DNA of 64,000 nt from an uncultured Clostridia bacterium (GTDB taxonomy: Bacteria > Bacillota > Clostridia > Christensenellales > UBA3700), in NCBI GenBank assembly GCA_948471525.1, contig CAOKSY010000002.1:186001-250000 (forward strand). Reading direction: 5' to 3'. The translations under genes and the position numbers were made by a program. The notes beneath the pieces were generated by a model. It did not search any database, was not told the origin of the DNA, and was given only the letters and a program-made list of their open reading frames with translations. Positions 43,567 to 51,842 of the stretch are shown here, piece by piece (within the stretch, counting starts at the first letter, position 1; every line of letters begins with the position of its first letter).

Positions 43567-44574
43567 CTATACGAGGACAGATATCAATGCGACCGCGCTG
43601 AAAAGAAACGTTATCAACGCATAAAAACCTACGACTCTGTTCTCGTGCACACCTTTATATTCCAGATGATGGTGATAAGGCGCAATGAGAAAAATCCTCT
43701 TTTTTCTGACCTTGAAACTGATCACCTGCAATATTACTGATATGCACGATACTATATACATTATGCCTATAAGCAGAAGAATGAAGGGCTGAGATATAAA
43801 AATCGCCGCGCAAGCCAATGCTCCGCCCATGGCAAGCGATCCGGTATCTCCCATAAATATCTTCGCGGGATAGTTGTTGTGCCATACGAATACCAAAGTA
43901 GCCCCGAGCATTGCGCAGACGAAATACTCGAGCGAAAGAAGCTGAGCGGAATAAAAAGTCTGCCCCATATGCGTTGCGCGCAGATAGCATACGTATACTA
44001 TCAAAGCGAGAAATACAAAGTTGACTGACGAAGTCTTGCCGACAAGTCCGTCCAGTCCGTCGGTGAGATTGACCGCATTAGTCATTGCGATATAGGCAAG
44101 AATACAAAGCGGAATGAACCACCATTGCAGATCGATAGTATAGTCCGTAAAAGGAAGTTCGACGGTCGAACCGATAAAAGCGTTTTTATAACAGTACAAA
44201 GAAGCTATGATCGCTATGCCCAACTGACCTATGATCTTTTGATATGCTTTCAGCCCCTTATTGTGTTTAAACTTGACCTTTATGAAATCGTCGAGAAGAC
44301 CTATCAATCCGTAGCTGAGAGTGATCGCCATCGCGACTATACCCATCCTCTCGCCTTTGATAGAAAACAGCAACGTAATTATCGCCATAGGCAACAGAAA
44401 AATTATGCCGCCCATAGTCGGAGTGCCGCTTTTGCCCTCGTGCTTGTCCACGTATTCGAGTATGGGTTGTCCTGCCTTGAGCGCTCTCATAAGCCGTATA
44501 ATCAACGGCGAAAGCGCCATTGCCAACGCGAATGACGATATAAAAGCAAGTATGATCTTTATCTCTACGCTCAT
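43567..44574 (-). CDS. mraY: Phospho-N-acetylmuramoyl-pentapeptide-transferase
   Basis: Makes lipid I from UDP-MurNAc-pentapeptide and undecaprenyl phosphate. The protein has 335 residues and ten membrane segments. Signatures are HEGKSGTPTMGGIIFLLP, NAVNLTDGLDGLVG, KIFMGDTGSLAMGG and the C-terminal APYHHHLEYKG. A GAGGAG site precedes the ATG. The gap before it (towards murE) lacks murF and holds a hairpin instead. Confidence 0.98.
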   Translation of the reverse strand: MSVEIKIILAFISSFALAMALSPLIIRLMRALKAGQPILEYVDKHEGKSGTPTMGGIIFLLPMAIITLLFSIKGERMGIVAMAITLSYGLIGLLDDFIKVKFKHNKGLKAYQKIIGQLGIAIIASLYCYKNAFIGSTVELPFTDYTIDLQWWFIPLCILAYIAMTNAVNLTDGLDGLVGKTSSVNFVFLALIVYVCYLRATHMGQTFYSAQLLSLEYFVCAMLGATLVFVWHNNYPAKIFMGDTGSLAMGGALACAAIFISQPFILLLIGIMYIVSCISVILQVISFKVRKKRIFLIAPYHHHLEYKGVHENRVVGFYALITFLFSAVALISVLV

Positions 44575-44611
44575 TTCTCTCCTCGTTTTTTAAAGGAATT
44601 GATTATTAATA

Positions 44612-44645
44612 TTCGCCCATCGACCGCATGGGGCGATCGGGCGAA
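44612..44645 (-). promoter_or_regulatory. Stem-loop between murE and mraY
   Basis: TTCGCCC / GGGCGAA (44639-44645 and 44612-44618), continued past a one-base bulge by ATCG / CGAT, gives an 11-bp stem. It is not followed by a T-run. It occupies the spot where murF usually lies. Confidence 0.5.
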
Positions 44646-44665
44646 AAATATATTTTGACTGCAGA

Positions 44666-46102
44666 TCAACCGATCCACTTTTTGACTTCCTGCATATCGC
44701 TGTACGGCACTTTGATATTGTTTTCGTCAATATAGTTTTCGCTGCCTTTGCCCGCAATAAATACAATATCGCCCTCGCCCGCGAGTTCCACGCCGAGCTT
44801 TATCGCCTTGGCTCTGTCAAGTTCTACGTACAGCTTTCCCCTGGGATTTACCCCCTGAAGTATGTCTCCCGCGATTCCCTCGCGGCTTTCCGTACGCGGA
44901 TTGTCGGAAGTGATTATTACGATATCGCTCATCTCGCTGGCGATCTTGCCCATTATAGGCCTTTTGGTCACGTCTCTGTCTCCGCCGCAACCGAATATCG
45001 TGATAACGCGGTTTTGAGTCATACCTCTGCCCTCTTTGAGAAGATTGAATATCCCGTCGGGAGTGTGGGCAAAATCAACGACGTAAGTCACTCCCGATTT
45101 GCGCACGACATTGAATCTGCCTTCGGGAGCGTCGATCTCTCTCAAAGTGCGCATTATTGCGGCGTTGGTCAAACCGACTTTTTTGACTGCGACGAGCGCG
45201 CCGAGTATGTTATAGATATTGAACTTGCCGAAAAACTTGCAATCGATGTCCATAATATCGTCAAGCACGTTGGCGACAAAACTCTCTCCGCCCGATTTCT
45301 GCACGATGTTTATAGCAAAAGCGTCGCTCGGATTGTCCAATCCGTAAGTAATTATCGGCAACTTCTCTTCTTTTATAATCTCCAATCCGAGAGCATCGTC
45401 GACGTTGATTATCGCTAGTCGCGTATTTTGCCTGTCGAAATAACTCTTCTTGCATCTTCCGTACTCGCTCATATTCCCGAAAAAGTCGAGATGATCTTGA
45501 GACAGGTTGGTAAACACAGTCATTTCGCAACGCACTCCGTAGAGTTTGTTGAGATAAATAGCGTGGGCAGACAGTTCCATAACCACGTACTCCACTCCGC
45601 TTGCGAGCATCTTCGCAAACAGTTCCTGCAACATAACCGGATCGGGCGTAGTGAGATTTGACGACAGCCTTATGCCTCCGTATTCGTAATACATAGTTCC
45701 TATCAATCCGCATTCTATTCCGTTGCGCTGAAGAAGTTCTTTGATGATATACGCGGTAGTCGACTTGCCGTTGGTGCCGACTACGGTTATGATCTTAAGC
45801 CTCTCCGACGGATTGCCGTAGTAATTGGCAGCCATCAAGCTGTACGCCTTTCTCGTGTCGGCGACTTTTACTACCGTCGCGAGCGCGTTGGAATAATCGT
45901 GACAGCAGATCACGGCTTTAGCGCCTCTCGCTATTGCCTCGTTGGCAAAGTTATGTCCGTCCGACCTGCCTCCTACAAGACAGAGAAAACAGTCTCCCTC
46001 TTCTACTTCGCGCGAATTTATTCTGATTTTTTCGACCTGGATATCAAGGTCTCCGCTTACGTCCTCTATATCGCATCTTTCCAATAATTTTCTCAGTAAC
46101 AT
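44666..46102 (-). CDS. murE: UDP-MurNAc-L-Ala-D-Glu--2,6-diaminopimelate ligase
   Basis: Mur ligase of 478 residues adding the third stem residue. ATP binding: VVGTNGKSTTAYIIKELL; carbamylated Lys region and YVVDFAHTPDGIFNLL are present. The specificity motif is DNPRTE, the form typical of meso-diaminopimelate enzymes (lysine enzymes differ here). Start follows AAGGAG. It heads murE-mraY-murD-ftsW-murA-ftsQ with its own predicted promoter. Confidence 0.97.
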   Translation of the reverse strand: MLLRKLLERCDIEDVSGDLDIQVEKIRINSREVEEGDCFLCLVGGRSDGHNFANEAIARGAKAVICCHDYSNALATVVKVADTRKAYSLMAANYYGNPSERLKIITVVGTNGKSTTAYIIKELLQRNGIECGLIGTMYYEYGGIRLSSNLTTPDPVMLQELFAKMLASGVEYVVMELSAHAIYLNKLYGVRCEMTVFTNLSQDHLDFFGNMSEYGRCKKSYFDRQNTRLAIINVDDALGLEIIKEEKLPIITYGLDNPSDAFAINIVQKSGGESFVANVLDDIMDIDCKFFGKFNIYNILGALVAVKKVGLTNAAIMRTLREIDAPEGRFNVVRKSGVTYVVDFAHTPDGIFNLLKEGRGMTQNRVITIFGCGGDRDVTKRPIMGKIASEMSDIVIITSDNPRTESREGIAGDILQGVNPRGKLYVELDRAKAIKLGVELAGEGDIVFIAGKGSENYIDENNIKVPYSDMQEVKKWIG

Positions 46103-46137
46103 GGTATCTCCTTTAATTATTACGCGTGTTTTTTAAT

Positions 46138-46166
46138 ATAATAATATATATTCACGCTCCTTTCAA
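46138..46166 (-). promoter_or_regulatory. Predicted promoter of murE
   Basis: Minus-strand -35 TTGAAA (46161-46166), 17-base spacer, -10 TATTAT (46138-46143). It lies in the 169-base gap after the PBP gene, which also contains a GGCGGAT/ATCCGCC hairpin (about 46241-46257) without a T-run. Confidence 0.65.
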
Positions 46167-46271
46167 TGGCTTTAACAATCTTCGACATTATAGCCGCATA
46201 ATAGAAATATTTATCATTTTCTACCGTTATACGCCCGGCAGGCGGATTAGATCCGCCCTTTGTCGCGCAAC

Positions 46272-48173
46272 CTATTCCGTAGAAATAAGCACTACCGCCG
46301 TGCTTCTTACCTTTTGCCCCGCCGCAGGAAATTGATAAGTCACTTTCGTTCCGTCGCCGCCTATCTCGCAATCCAATCCCGCTCTCTTAAGTTCTACAAG
46401 AGCATCGGCAATGCTCATTCCCGTCAGATCCGGCATATCGATCTCGGTATAACTCGGGGCTTCGCCGTCCTTATAATTGGGTGCGATATTCTTGTAGGCA
46501 AATATGCTGGAAAACAGTTTGCCTACAAAAGGAGCGGCTACAATACTGCCGTAATACGTATATCCCTGCGGCTCGTCGACCAAAAGCAGACATACCAAAG
46601 TATCGTCTCCAACGTCGGTAAATCCCAAGAAGGAAGATATATACTTTCCTCTCGCTATCGCGCCGTTTTCATACTTCTGCGCCGTGCCAGTCTTGCCGCC
46701 GATATTATAACCTGCGACATATGCGTTCTTACCGCCGCCTTCGGAAACTACGCTGTAAAGATACTCCTTCATTGTGTCCGACGTGCTCTGGCTTACGGTG
46801 GTATTTCTCACTGTCGGCACGTGGGAATAGGCGGTATTTCCCTTGACGTCCGTGATGCTGTCGACTACGTAAGGAGTATAGAGTTTGCCGCCGTTGACGA
46901 CAGAACATACCGCCGAAACAAGCTGTATCGGCGTGACCGCTATCGCCTGACCGAAACCTATACGGGCAATATCAACGTTCTGTATCCTATCGAGGTTGAG
47001 CATAATTCCTCCCGCTTCGCCCGTAATGTCGACGCCCGTCTTCGCGCCAAGTCCGAAATCGGAAAAATAGTCGTACATCTTATTCTTTCCTACCGTCAAA
47101 GCTATGTCCATAAATACGCAGTTGCAGGAATTCTGTATGCCGTGCTTAAAATCCTGACTTCCGTGCCCTATGCTTCTCCAACATTTTATACGCTGTCCGT
47201 CGACCGTCGCGCTGCCTCCGCAATAATAGGAGTTTTTTATCGCGTTCTGCTCTAGACCTATCGCGGAAGTCAAAATCTTGAACGTAGATCCCGGTTCGTA
47301 CACGTCGGTCACCAACAGATTGCGCGATCCTTTGAGAAGCAGATCCATATCGTCTCTGGGAATATCGTTGAGATCGTAAGTCGGCGCGCTCGCCATAGCG
47401 AGCACCGCTCCGGTATTCGCGCTCATAATTATACAACTCGCCGAATTGGAACTGTACGTGCGCTGAGCGTCTTCGACCGCTTTTTGAGCAAAACTCTGCA
47501 TATAGTAATCTATAGTCAGTTTTGTAGTCATTCCTTTTACGGAATCTACGTACGTAGTCACATTGGATGAAAGTTTCCGTCCTATGAGATCGGTCTGAGT
47601 ATACGACGCGCCGTCCACGCCTTTGAGATAATCGTCGTAATACAGCTCGACTCCGCTCTGTCCTACTCCGTCCGAATTGGTAAATCCCAAGACCTGCGTA
47701 AGAAAATTGCCGTATGTATAATACCTGTCGCTGTTGGCAGTGAGATAAAGTCCGTCGACGTCGGTGGCTATAAGCGCGAGCATCTGCGCTTTTGTAAGGC
47801 TTTTTGCAACCGTTATTTCGCTGACGCCCTTGCGCGATAACTTTTCGATAAGTTTGTCCTTGTCCATATCTATGATATCGGCGATACTGGACGCTATATA
47901 CGGAATGTCTTCGAGTTCGTTGGGGCGTGCGTACAGAGTATAACTGCTACTGCTCTTTGCCAACACAACTCCGTTGGCGTCGACTATATCCCCTCTGTCC
48001 GCCCTGAACGGAAGTTCTCTCGTCCATTGATCGTACGCCCGATATTGCAACGTAGTTCCCCACAACACCTGCAGATAAAACAACCTGCCGAACAATAATA
48101 CAAATATAAATACCAAAAGCACAAGGCTGATCACAAGTTTTTTCTTTATGCTGAAATGAGATATTTTATCCAC
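46272..48173 (-). CDS. Class B penicillin-binding protein (FtsI/SpoVD type) with PASTA domain
   Basis: Transpeptidase of 633 residues. One N-terminal membrane segment (about 13-35) is followed by a dimerisation domain and the catalytic domain with PGSTFK (active Ser), SCN and GGKTGTAQK. A single PASTA domain ends the protein (MPDLTGMSIADALVELKRAG). This layout is that of SpoVD-type PBPs; it is the only such gene in the cluster and could serve both division and spore cortex. The start is GTG, with GAGGAG eight bases upstream. Confidence 0.94.
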   Translation of the reverse strand: MDKISHFSIKKKLVISLVLLVFIFVLLFGRLFYLQVLWGTTLQYRAYDQWTRELPFRADRGDIVDANGVVLAKSSSSYTLYARPNELEDIPYIASSIADIIDMDKDKLIEKLSRKGVSEITVAKSLTKAQMLALIATDVDGLYLTANSDRYYTYGNFLTQVLGFTNSDGVGQSGVELYYDDYLKGVDGASYTQTDLIGRKLSSNVTTYVDSVKGMTTKLTIDYYMQSFAQKAVEDAQRTYSSNSASCIIMSANTGAVLAMASAPTYDLNDIPRDDMDLLLKGSRNLLVTDVYEPGSTFKILTSAIGLEQNAIKNSYYCGGSATVDGQRIKCWRSIGHGSQDFKHGIQNSCNCVFMDIALTVGKNKMYDYFSDFGLGAKTGVDITGEAGGIMLNLDRIQNVDIARIGFGQAIAVTPIQLVSAVCSVVNGGKLYTPYVVDSITDVKGNTAYSHVPTVRNTTVSQSTSDTMKEYLYSVVSEGGGKNAYVAGYNIGGKTGTAQKYENGAIARGKYISSFLGFTDVGDDTLVCLLLVDEPQGYTYYGSIVAAPFVGKLFSSIFAYKNIAPNYKDGEAPSYTEIDMPDLTGMSIADALVELKRAGLDCEIGGDGTKVTYQFPAAGQKVRSTAVVLISTE

Positions 48174-48273
48174 GCGCCGAACTCCTCTAGATTTGCTCTA
48201 CAATATACTATTTGAGAAAAATCCCGATTATTCTCGGCAATCGATCAAAAAACGCTCAGTTTGCTTAAAATAC

Positions 48274-48300
48274 AAAAAGACGACCCGAAGCCGTCTTTTT
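48274..48300 (-). terminator. Intrinsic terminator after the ftsL-position gene
   Basis: Dyad AAAAAGACG / CGTCTTTTT (arms 48292-48300 and 48274-48282), with a terminal T-run on the minus strand. It closes the mraZ-rsmH unit before the PBP gene. Confidence 0.8.
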
Positions 48301-48336
48301 GTAGTTAAATATATTAAGATGGAGTGTGTGAAAGTC

Positions 48337-49032
48337 TTAGTTTAATTTACCGCCGAAAAAGTCGCAGACTTTATCGAACCAGTTGGTGCTCTGCTCATAC
48401 TCGTAAGCCGGTAAAGTATCTATCTGCTTCATTGCCGCGCTTCCGCTATCGGTTGCGGCGCTGGCTATGAGCTGGCTGTCTATCGCTTGTGGAAGATCTT
48501 CCGCTGCCGCTTCCGATCCCGAGATAAACTGATTTGCTATCAAAAGACCGCATATCAAAAGCGCGACTACCATAACGGTGACAACTATCTTTATCATATC
48601 GGCATTGACGTTCTTCTGTCTCATCTTGCCGCTTCTGTGCTTGCTTATTCTCTTTGCCTGAGCTCTGTAATCATAGTTTTGATTTACGTACATATCCTGT
48701 CTGTACTGCTCTTCCGCACTGTATGCTTGATTGTTATCAAAACTCTGTTGGGGAGGGATATAACCGCTTGCAACGTATCTGTCAGCCTGATTTTGATAAA
48801 AACTTGCAACGTACTGCGGCGCGGGCTGAGCCGAATACTGGGGCTGAGTATACTGAGGTTGGGTATACTGCTGAGCATAGCACTCGTTATACTGCGGCTG
48901 ATCCTGAGGATAATAAGGTTGCTGATAGCCCCCCATATTAGCCTGTCTGTAATGAATATCTCTATTAGGAGCCTGTTGCTCGTAATTCACGTAATCTGCC
49001 TGCTGTCTTCTCTCTTTTACCAAAAATGCCAT
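48337..49032 (-). CDS. Bitopic membrane protein in the ftsL position, with Tyr/Gln-rich cytoplasmic region
   Basis: The protein has 231 residues. The ATG at 49032 (MAFLVKERRQQ) has GGGAGGTG upstream and is preferred to a longer frame overlapping rsmH. Residues about 20-120 are extremely rich in Gln, Tyr and Pro, with repeats such as YTQPQYTQPQY. A basic stretch (KRISKHRSGKMRQK) and one membrane segment (about 145-168) follow. The outer part of about 60 residues lacks the leucine-zipper coiled coil expected of FtsL. Position between rsmH and the PBP is that of ftsL; homology is not evident. Confidence 0.7.
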   Translation of the reverse strand: MAFLVKERRQQADYVNYEQQAPNRDIHYRQANMGGYQQPYYPQDQPQYNECYAQQYTQPQYTQPQYSAQPAPQYVASFYQNQADRYVASGYIPPQQSFDNNQAYSAEEQYRQDMYVNQNYDYRAQAKRISKHRSGKMRQKNVNADMIKIVVTVMVVALLICGLLIANQFISGSEAAAEDLPQAIDSQLIASAATDSGSAAMKQIDTLPAYEYEQSTNWFDKVCDFFGGKLN

Positions 49033-49069
49033 ATCAGTATACACCTCCCTGTTAACTATTCCCGTTAAT

Positions 49070-50002
49070 TTACACCCTTTGCGCAATTCTCAACTTTGCG
49101 CTTGCCGACCTGCTGTTGTTCTCCAACTCTTCCTCTGTCGCTACCGTCGGCTTCCTTGTTATTATCTCCACTTCTCTGCGTTTATTACACGTACATATCG
49201 GTTGATGAGGAGGACAGACGCATTCTTTGTTGAGATCTACAAACGCCCTTTTTACTATTCTGTCCTCCAAGGAGTGGAACGTTATTATACATATCCTTCC
49301 GCCTGCTTTCAACCTTATACTCAGATCTTCCACCACCGTGTCCAGATCTTTGAGTTCGCCGTTCACCTCTATGCGGATAGCTTGAAAAGTTCTTTTACAA
49401 GGATTTCCGAACTTCCACCTGAGTTTTGCCGGATAACTGTTCTCCACTATCGACGCAAGTTCCTTGGTCGTCTCTATCTTCTTGCGGGCTCTGTATTCGA
49501 CGATGTTTCTCGCTATCTTCCTAGAAAGTTTGTCTTCGCCGTATTTCCATATTATGTCCGCAAGTTCCGCCTCTGAGTATTCGTTGACTACGTTATACGC
49601 GCTAAGTAACTGTCCTCTGTCCATTCTCATATCCAACGGCGCGTCGGCGTTGTAAGAAAATCCTCTTTCGCCGTTGTCCAACTGGTAGGACGATACTCCC
49701 AAATCTATCAGTACTCCGTCAATCTGTCCTATCCCCAATCCGTCAAGACGAGCAATCGCATTCTTGAAATCGTCGTGGATATAAGTGATCTTGTCTTCGT
49801 ACTCCTTAAGTCTTTCCTTTGCGCTTGCCAGCGCTTCTTCGTCCTTGTCGATCGCTATAAGTCTGCCGCCCGCAAGTCTTTTTACTATTTCCGACGAGTG
49901 TCCGCCGCCGCCCAGCGTGCAGTCGAGATATATTCCGTCGGGCTTTATGTCCAACCCCTCGATACATTCGTCGAGCATCACCGGCTTATGTCTGAACTCC
50001 AT
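49070..50002 (-). CDS. rsmH: 16S rRNA (cytosine(1402)-N4)-methyltransferase
   Basis: SAM-dependent methyltransferase of 310 residues (formerly MraW). The start HKPVMLDECIEGL and SAM motif YLDCTLGGGGHSSEI are typical, with LIDLGVSSYQLDNGERGFSY and CIITFHSLEDRIVKRAF further on. AAGGAG precedes the ATG, eight bases after the mraZ stop. Confidence 0.98.
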   Translation of the reverse strand: MEFRHKPVMLDECIEGLDIKPDGIYLDCTLGGGGHSSEIVKRLAGGRLIAIDKDEEALASAKERLKEYEDKITYIHDDFKNAIARLDGLGIGQIDGVLIDLGVSSYQLDNGERGFSYNADAPLDMRMDRGQLLSAYNVVNEYSEAELADIIWKYGEDKLSRKIARNIVEYRARKKIETTKELASIVENSYPAKLRWKFGNPCKRTFQAIRIEVNGELKDLDTVVEDLSIRLKAGGRICIITFHSLEDRIVKRAFVDLNKECVCPPHQPICTCNKRREVEIITRKPTVATEEELENNSRSASAKLRIAQRV

Positions 50003-50010
50003 ATCGCTCC

Positions 50011-50469
50011 TTAGAATTTGAAAGAAGAAATATCGTCTTCGTCGTCCTGCGCTTCTTCGTCGGCAAGTCTGTCTTGTTCCGCCTCGTATTCGTCGTACAC
50101 TTCTTTAGACCAAAGTTCGAGCGTATTGCCCATACCCACGAAGACGAGTTCTCTAGATATCCTGAGCGAATCTCTCAACTTCTGCGGAAGAGTAAACCTG
50201 CCCTGCTTGTCTTCTTCGAGTCTGATGACGTGTCTGAAAATCTCTCTGGCGTTGATCGACGCACGACTCTCTTCCAACGTAACTTTGCCGCTGTATCCCT
50301 GCGTCAAAGCGTCGAGCATCTCCGCGCCGAAAATTCTGAGATAGCAACCTTTCTTGTTTTTAAAACCAAAGACCTGGGTATCGCCCAAAGCGGCTCTGTA
50401 AGTCGACGGGATTCTGATTCTTCCGCGTTCGTCTGCCTGGATCTCAATCGTTCCGTAAATCGACTTCAT
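50011..50469 (-). CDS. mraZ: Transcriptional regulator MraZ
   Basis: First gene of the dcw cluster, 152 residues with two AbrB-like swapped-hairpin domains (IQADERGRIRIPSTYRAAL and EEDKQGRFTLPQKLRDSL). The frame is open further upstream, but the ATG at 50469 has a perfect AGGAGG four bases before it and gives the family start MKSIYGTIEIQADERG. MraZ represses its own operon in several bacteria. The C-terminal tail is very acidic (ADEEAQDDEDD). Confidence 0.97.
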   Translation of the reverse strand: MKSIYGTIEIQADERGRIRIPSTYRAALGDTQVFGFKNKKGCYLRIFGAEMLDALTQGYSGKVTLEESRASINAREIFRHVIRLEEDKQGRFTLPQKLRDSLRISRELVFVGMGNTLELWSKEVYDEYEAEQDRLADEEAQDDEDDISSFKF

Positions 50470-50496
50470 ATTACCCTCCTTTGCTATCGTAGTTCC

Positions 50497-50526
50497 ATTA
50501 TACTCTGTATATATAGATTTTGTCAA
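50497..50526 (-). promoter_or_regulatory. Promoter of mraZ-rsmH
   Basis: Minus-strand -35 TTGACA (50521-50526), 18-base spacer, -10 TATAAT (50497-50502). Three TGG(G)A elements beginning at 50558, 50550 and 50539 lie directly upstream and may be MraZ operator boxes. Confidence 0.78.
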
Positions 50527-50540
50527 TAAATTTTTTCCAT

Positions 50541-50922
50541 TTTTTTCCCAAATTTCCAAAAAAAATTTTTAGTTTGTTTATTCTAAAATATTATATACTA
50601 TGTATATAATAAAAATTTATATCAATAACAATTATTCAAAATTATCTAAAAATTAGCGGAAGAAATTCTACAATTTTCGCAAAAATTTGTTATTTTGGGA
50701 AATGAATGGAAACTTAACGGCAAATTTGGGAAAATTCACCCGCATTACGCCGGAATTTAACTCGCCGAAAACTAATGCGCCGATATTAAGCAATATATCA
50801 AAAAGAGCTAACTGTCGATAATACTACCTATATTACAGGCTTTTCAAATGAAAACCATAGTAAATTCAAGACGATTCATTGATATCTGTGAGGAAATTTT
50901 CCCAAACGATACAATTTTGGGC
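50541..50922. repeat. TTTGGGAAA-type repeats in the mraZ upstream gap
   Basis: The 544-base gap 50470-51013 has no gene. Besides the promoter and a terminator it holds several copies of one motif: AATTTGGGAAAAAA (minus, around 50541-50553), ATTTTGGGAAAT (50692-50702), TTTGGGAAAATT (50725-50736), its exact inverse AATTTTCCCAAA (50895-50906), and ATTTTGGGC (50914-50922). Confidence 0.5.
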
Positions 50923-50963
50923 AGCAATTCCCCCGCCGCAAAAAAATCAAAAAATATGCAATA

Positions 50964-50987
50964 TAAAAAAGTCGGCAAACGCCGACT
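50964..50987 (-). terminator. Intrinsic terminator after the phosphoesterase gene
   Basis: Stem AGTCGGC / GCCGACT (50970-50987) followed by six T residues on the minus strand. Confidence 0.87.
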
Positions 50988-51013
50988 CTTCATCTATTAA
51001 AATATACCTAAAG

Positions 51014-51700
51014 CTATAAAATTCTAACCAATTTATTATTTACTTGATCACAAGAAGTCAAATAATACTTTATACCGTTTTTCTCGAGATACTTCACCGC
51101 TCTGCAATCCTTGCCGTGCAAATGACCGTATATCACCGAATCTACGGAAAAACGCTCGAAAAGCTCTGTGAATTCATTATCGCACAAAGACACGTCAAAT
51201 GGCGGAAAATGACACATAGCCAATATTTTTTCATCATTTTGTCTCAAATCCGCAGCTTTTTGCAGCGATAGAATCAATCTGTTTTTTTCTCTGGCTAGGA
51301 TCTTGCGATCGTCCTCTGATTGCGACGCCATATTCCAAAGCCTGCTGCCGCAAACAATCGCGCCATCCAACTTAAGCGCGTCGTTCTGTATGACGAAAAA
51401 ATCTTCGGGCAACGAAGTGCGTATCTTTGACAGCGAACTCCACCAATAATCGTGATTGCCCTTGAGCAAAACTTTTTTCCCCGGCAATTTGGCGATCTCC
51501 AAGATATCCGTCAACGCATTCTCGAGCGTCATTGCCCACGAGACGTCCCCCGCGATAAGCACAACGTCGCCGTCAGCTACGTTTGCTTTCCAATCGTCGC
51601 ATATTTTCTGCCAATAATTATCCCAACAAGCCCCGAATATATCCATTGGCTTGTCCGAAGAAAACGACAGATGCAAATCGCTTATAGCAAAAACTTTCAT
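51014..51700 (-). CDS. Calcineurin-like metallophosphoesterase
   Basis: Complete phosphoesterase of 228 residues. Metal ligands are in AISDLHLSF, VLIAGDVSW, LLKGNHDYWW, AMCHFPPFD and IYGHLHGKD. No signal peptide; a cytosolic hydrolase of unknown substrate. The ATG at 51700 is the family start. The frame is open 20 codons further upstream, but that part holds the promoter. There is no Shine-Dalgarno site, and TATAAT lies six bases before the ATG, predicting a leaderless message. Confidence 0.9.
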   Translation of the reverse strand: MKVFAISDLHLSFSSDKPMDIFGACWDNYWQKICDDWKANVADGDVVLIAGDVSWAMTLENALTDILEIAKLPGKKVLLKGNHDYWWSSLSKIRTSLPEDFFVIQNDALKLDGAIVCGSRLWNMASQSEDDRKILAREKNRLILSLQKAADLRQNDEKILAMCHFPPFDVSLCDNEFTELFERFSVDSVIYGHLHGKDCRAVKYLEKNGIKYYLTSCDQVNNKLVRIL

Positions 51701-51706
51701 GTAGTT

Positions 51707-51736
51707 ATTATAGCATATTCTCGCTGTATGCCTCAA
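51707..51736 (-). promoter_or_regulatory. Promoter of the phosphoesterase, predicted leaderless
   Basis: Minus-strand -35 TTGAGG (51731-51736), 18-base spacer, -10 TATAAT (51707-51712), then AACTAC and the ATG. Confidence 0.7.
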
Positions 51737-51799
51737 CGGTTTGGAAAAAGATAATGGCAAAAAATCAAATATATTGATATTTTATTACGCGCAAATAAT

Positions 51800-51826
51800 A
51801 TAAAGGTAGTATTTTTCTACTACCCT
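51800..51826 (-). terminator. Terminator after the Cys-rich protein gene
   Basis: Stem GGTAGTA / TACTACC with loop GAAAAA (51804-51823), followed by TTTATATTATT on the minus strand. Confidence 0.75.
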
Positions 51827-51842
51827 TATATCGAAAATCGGT

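Noticed and set aside
46120..46371. Small minus-strand frame between the PBP gene and murE
   Set aside because: It overlaps the end of the PBP gene in another frame and the murE promoter; no ribosome-binding site or conserved-looking sequence.
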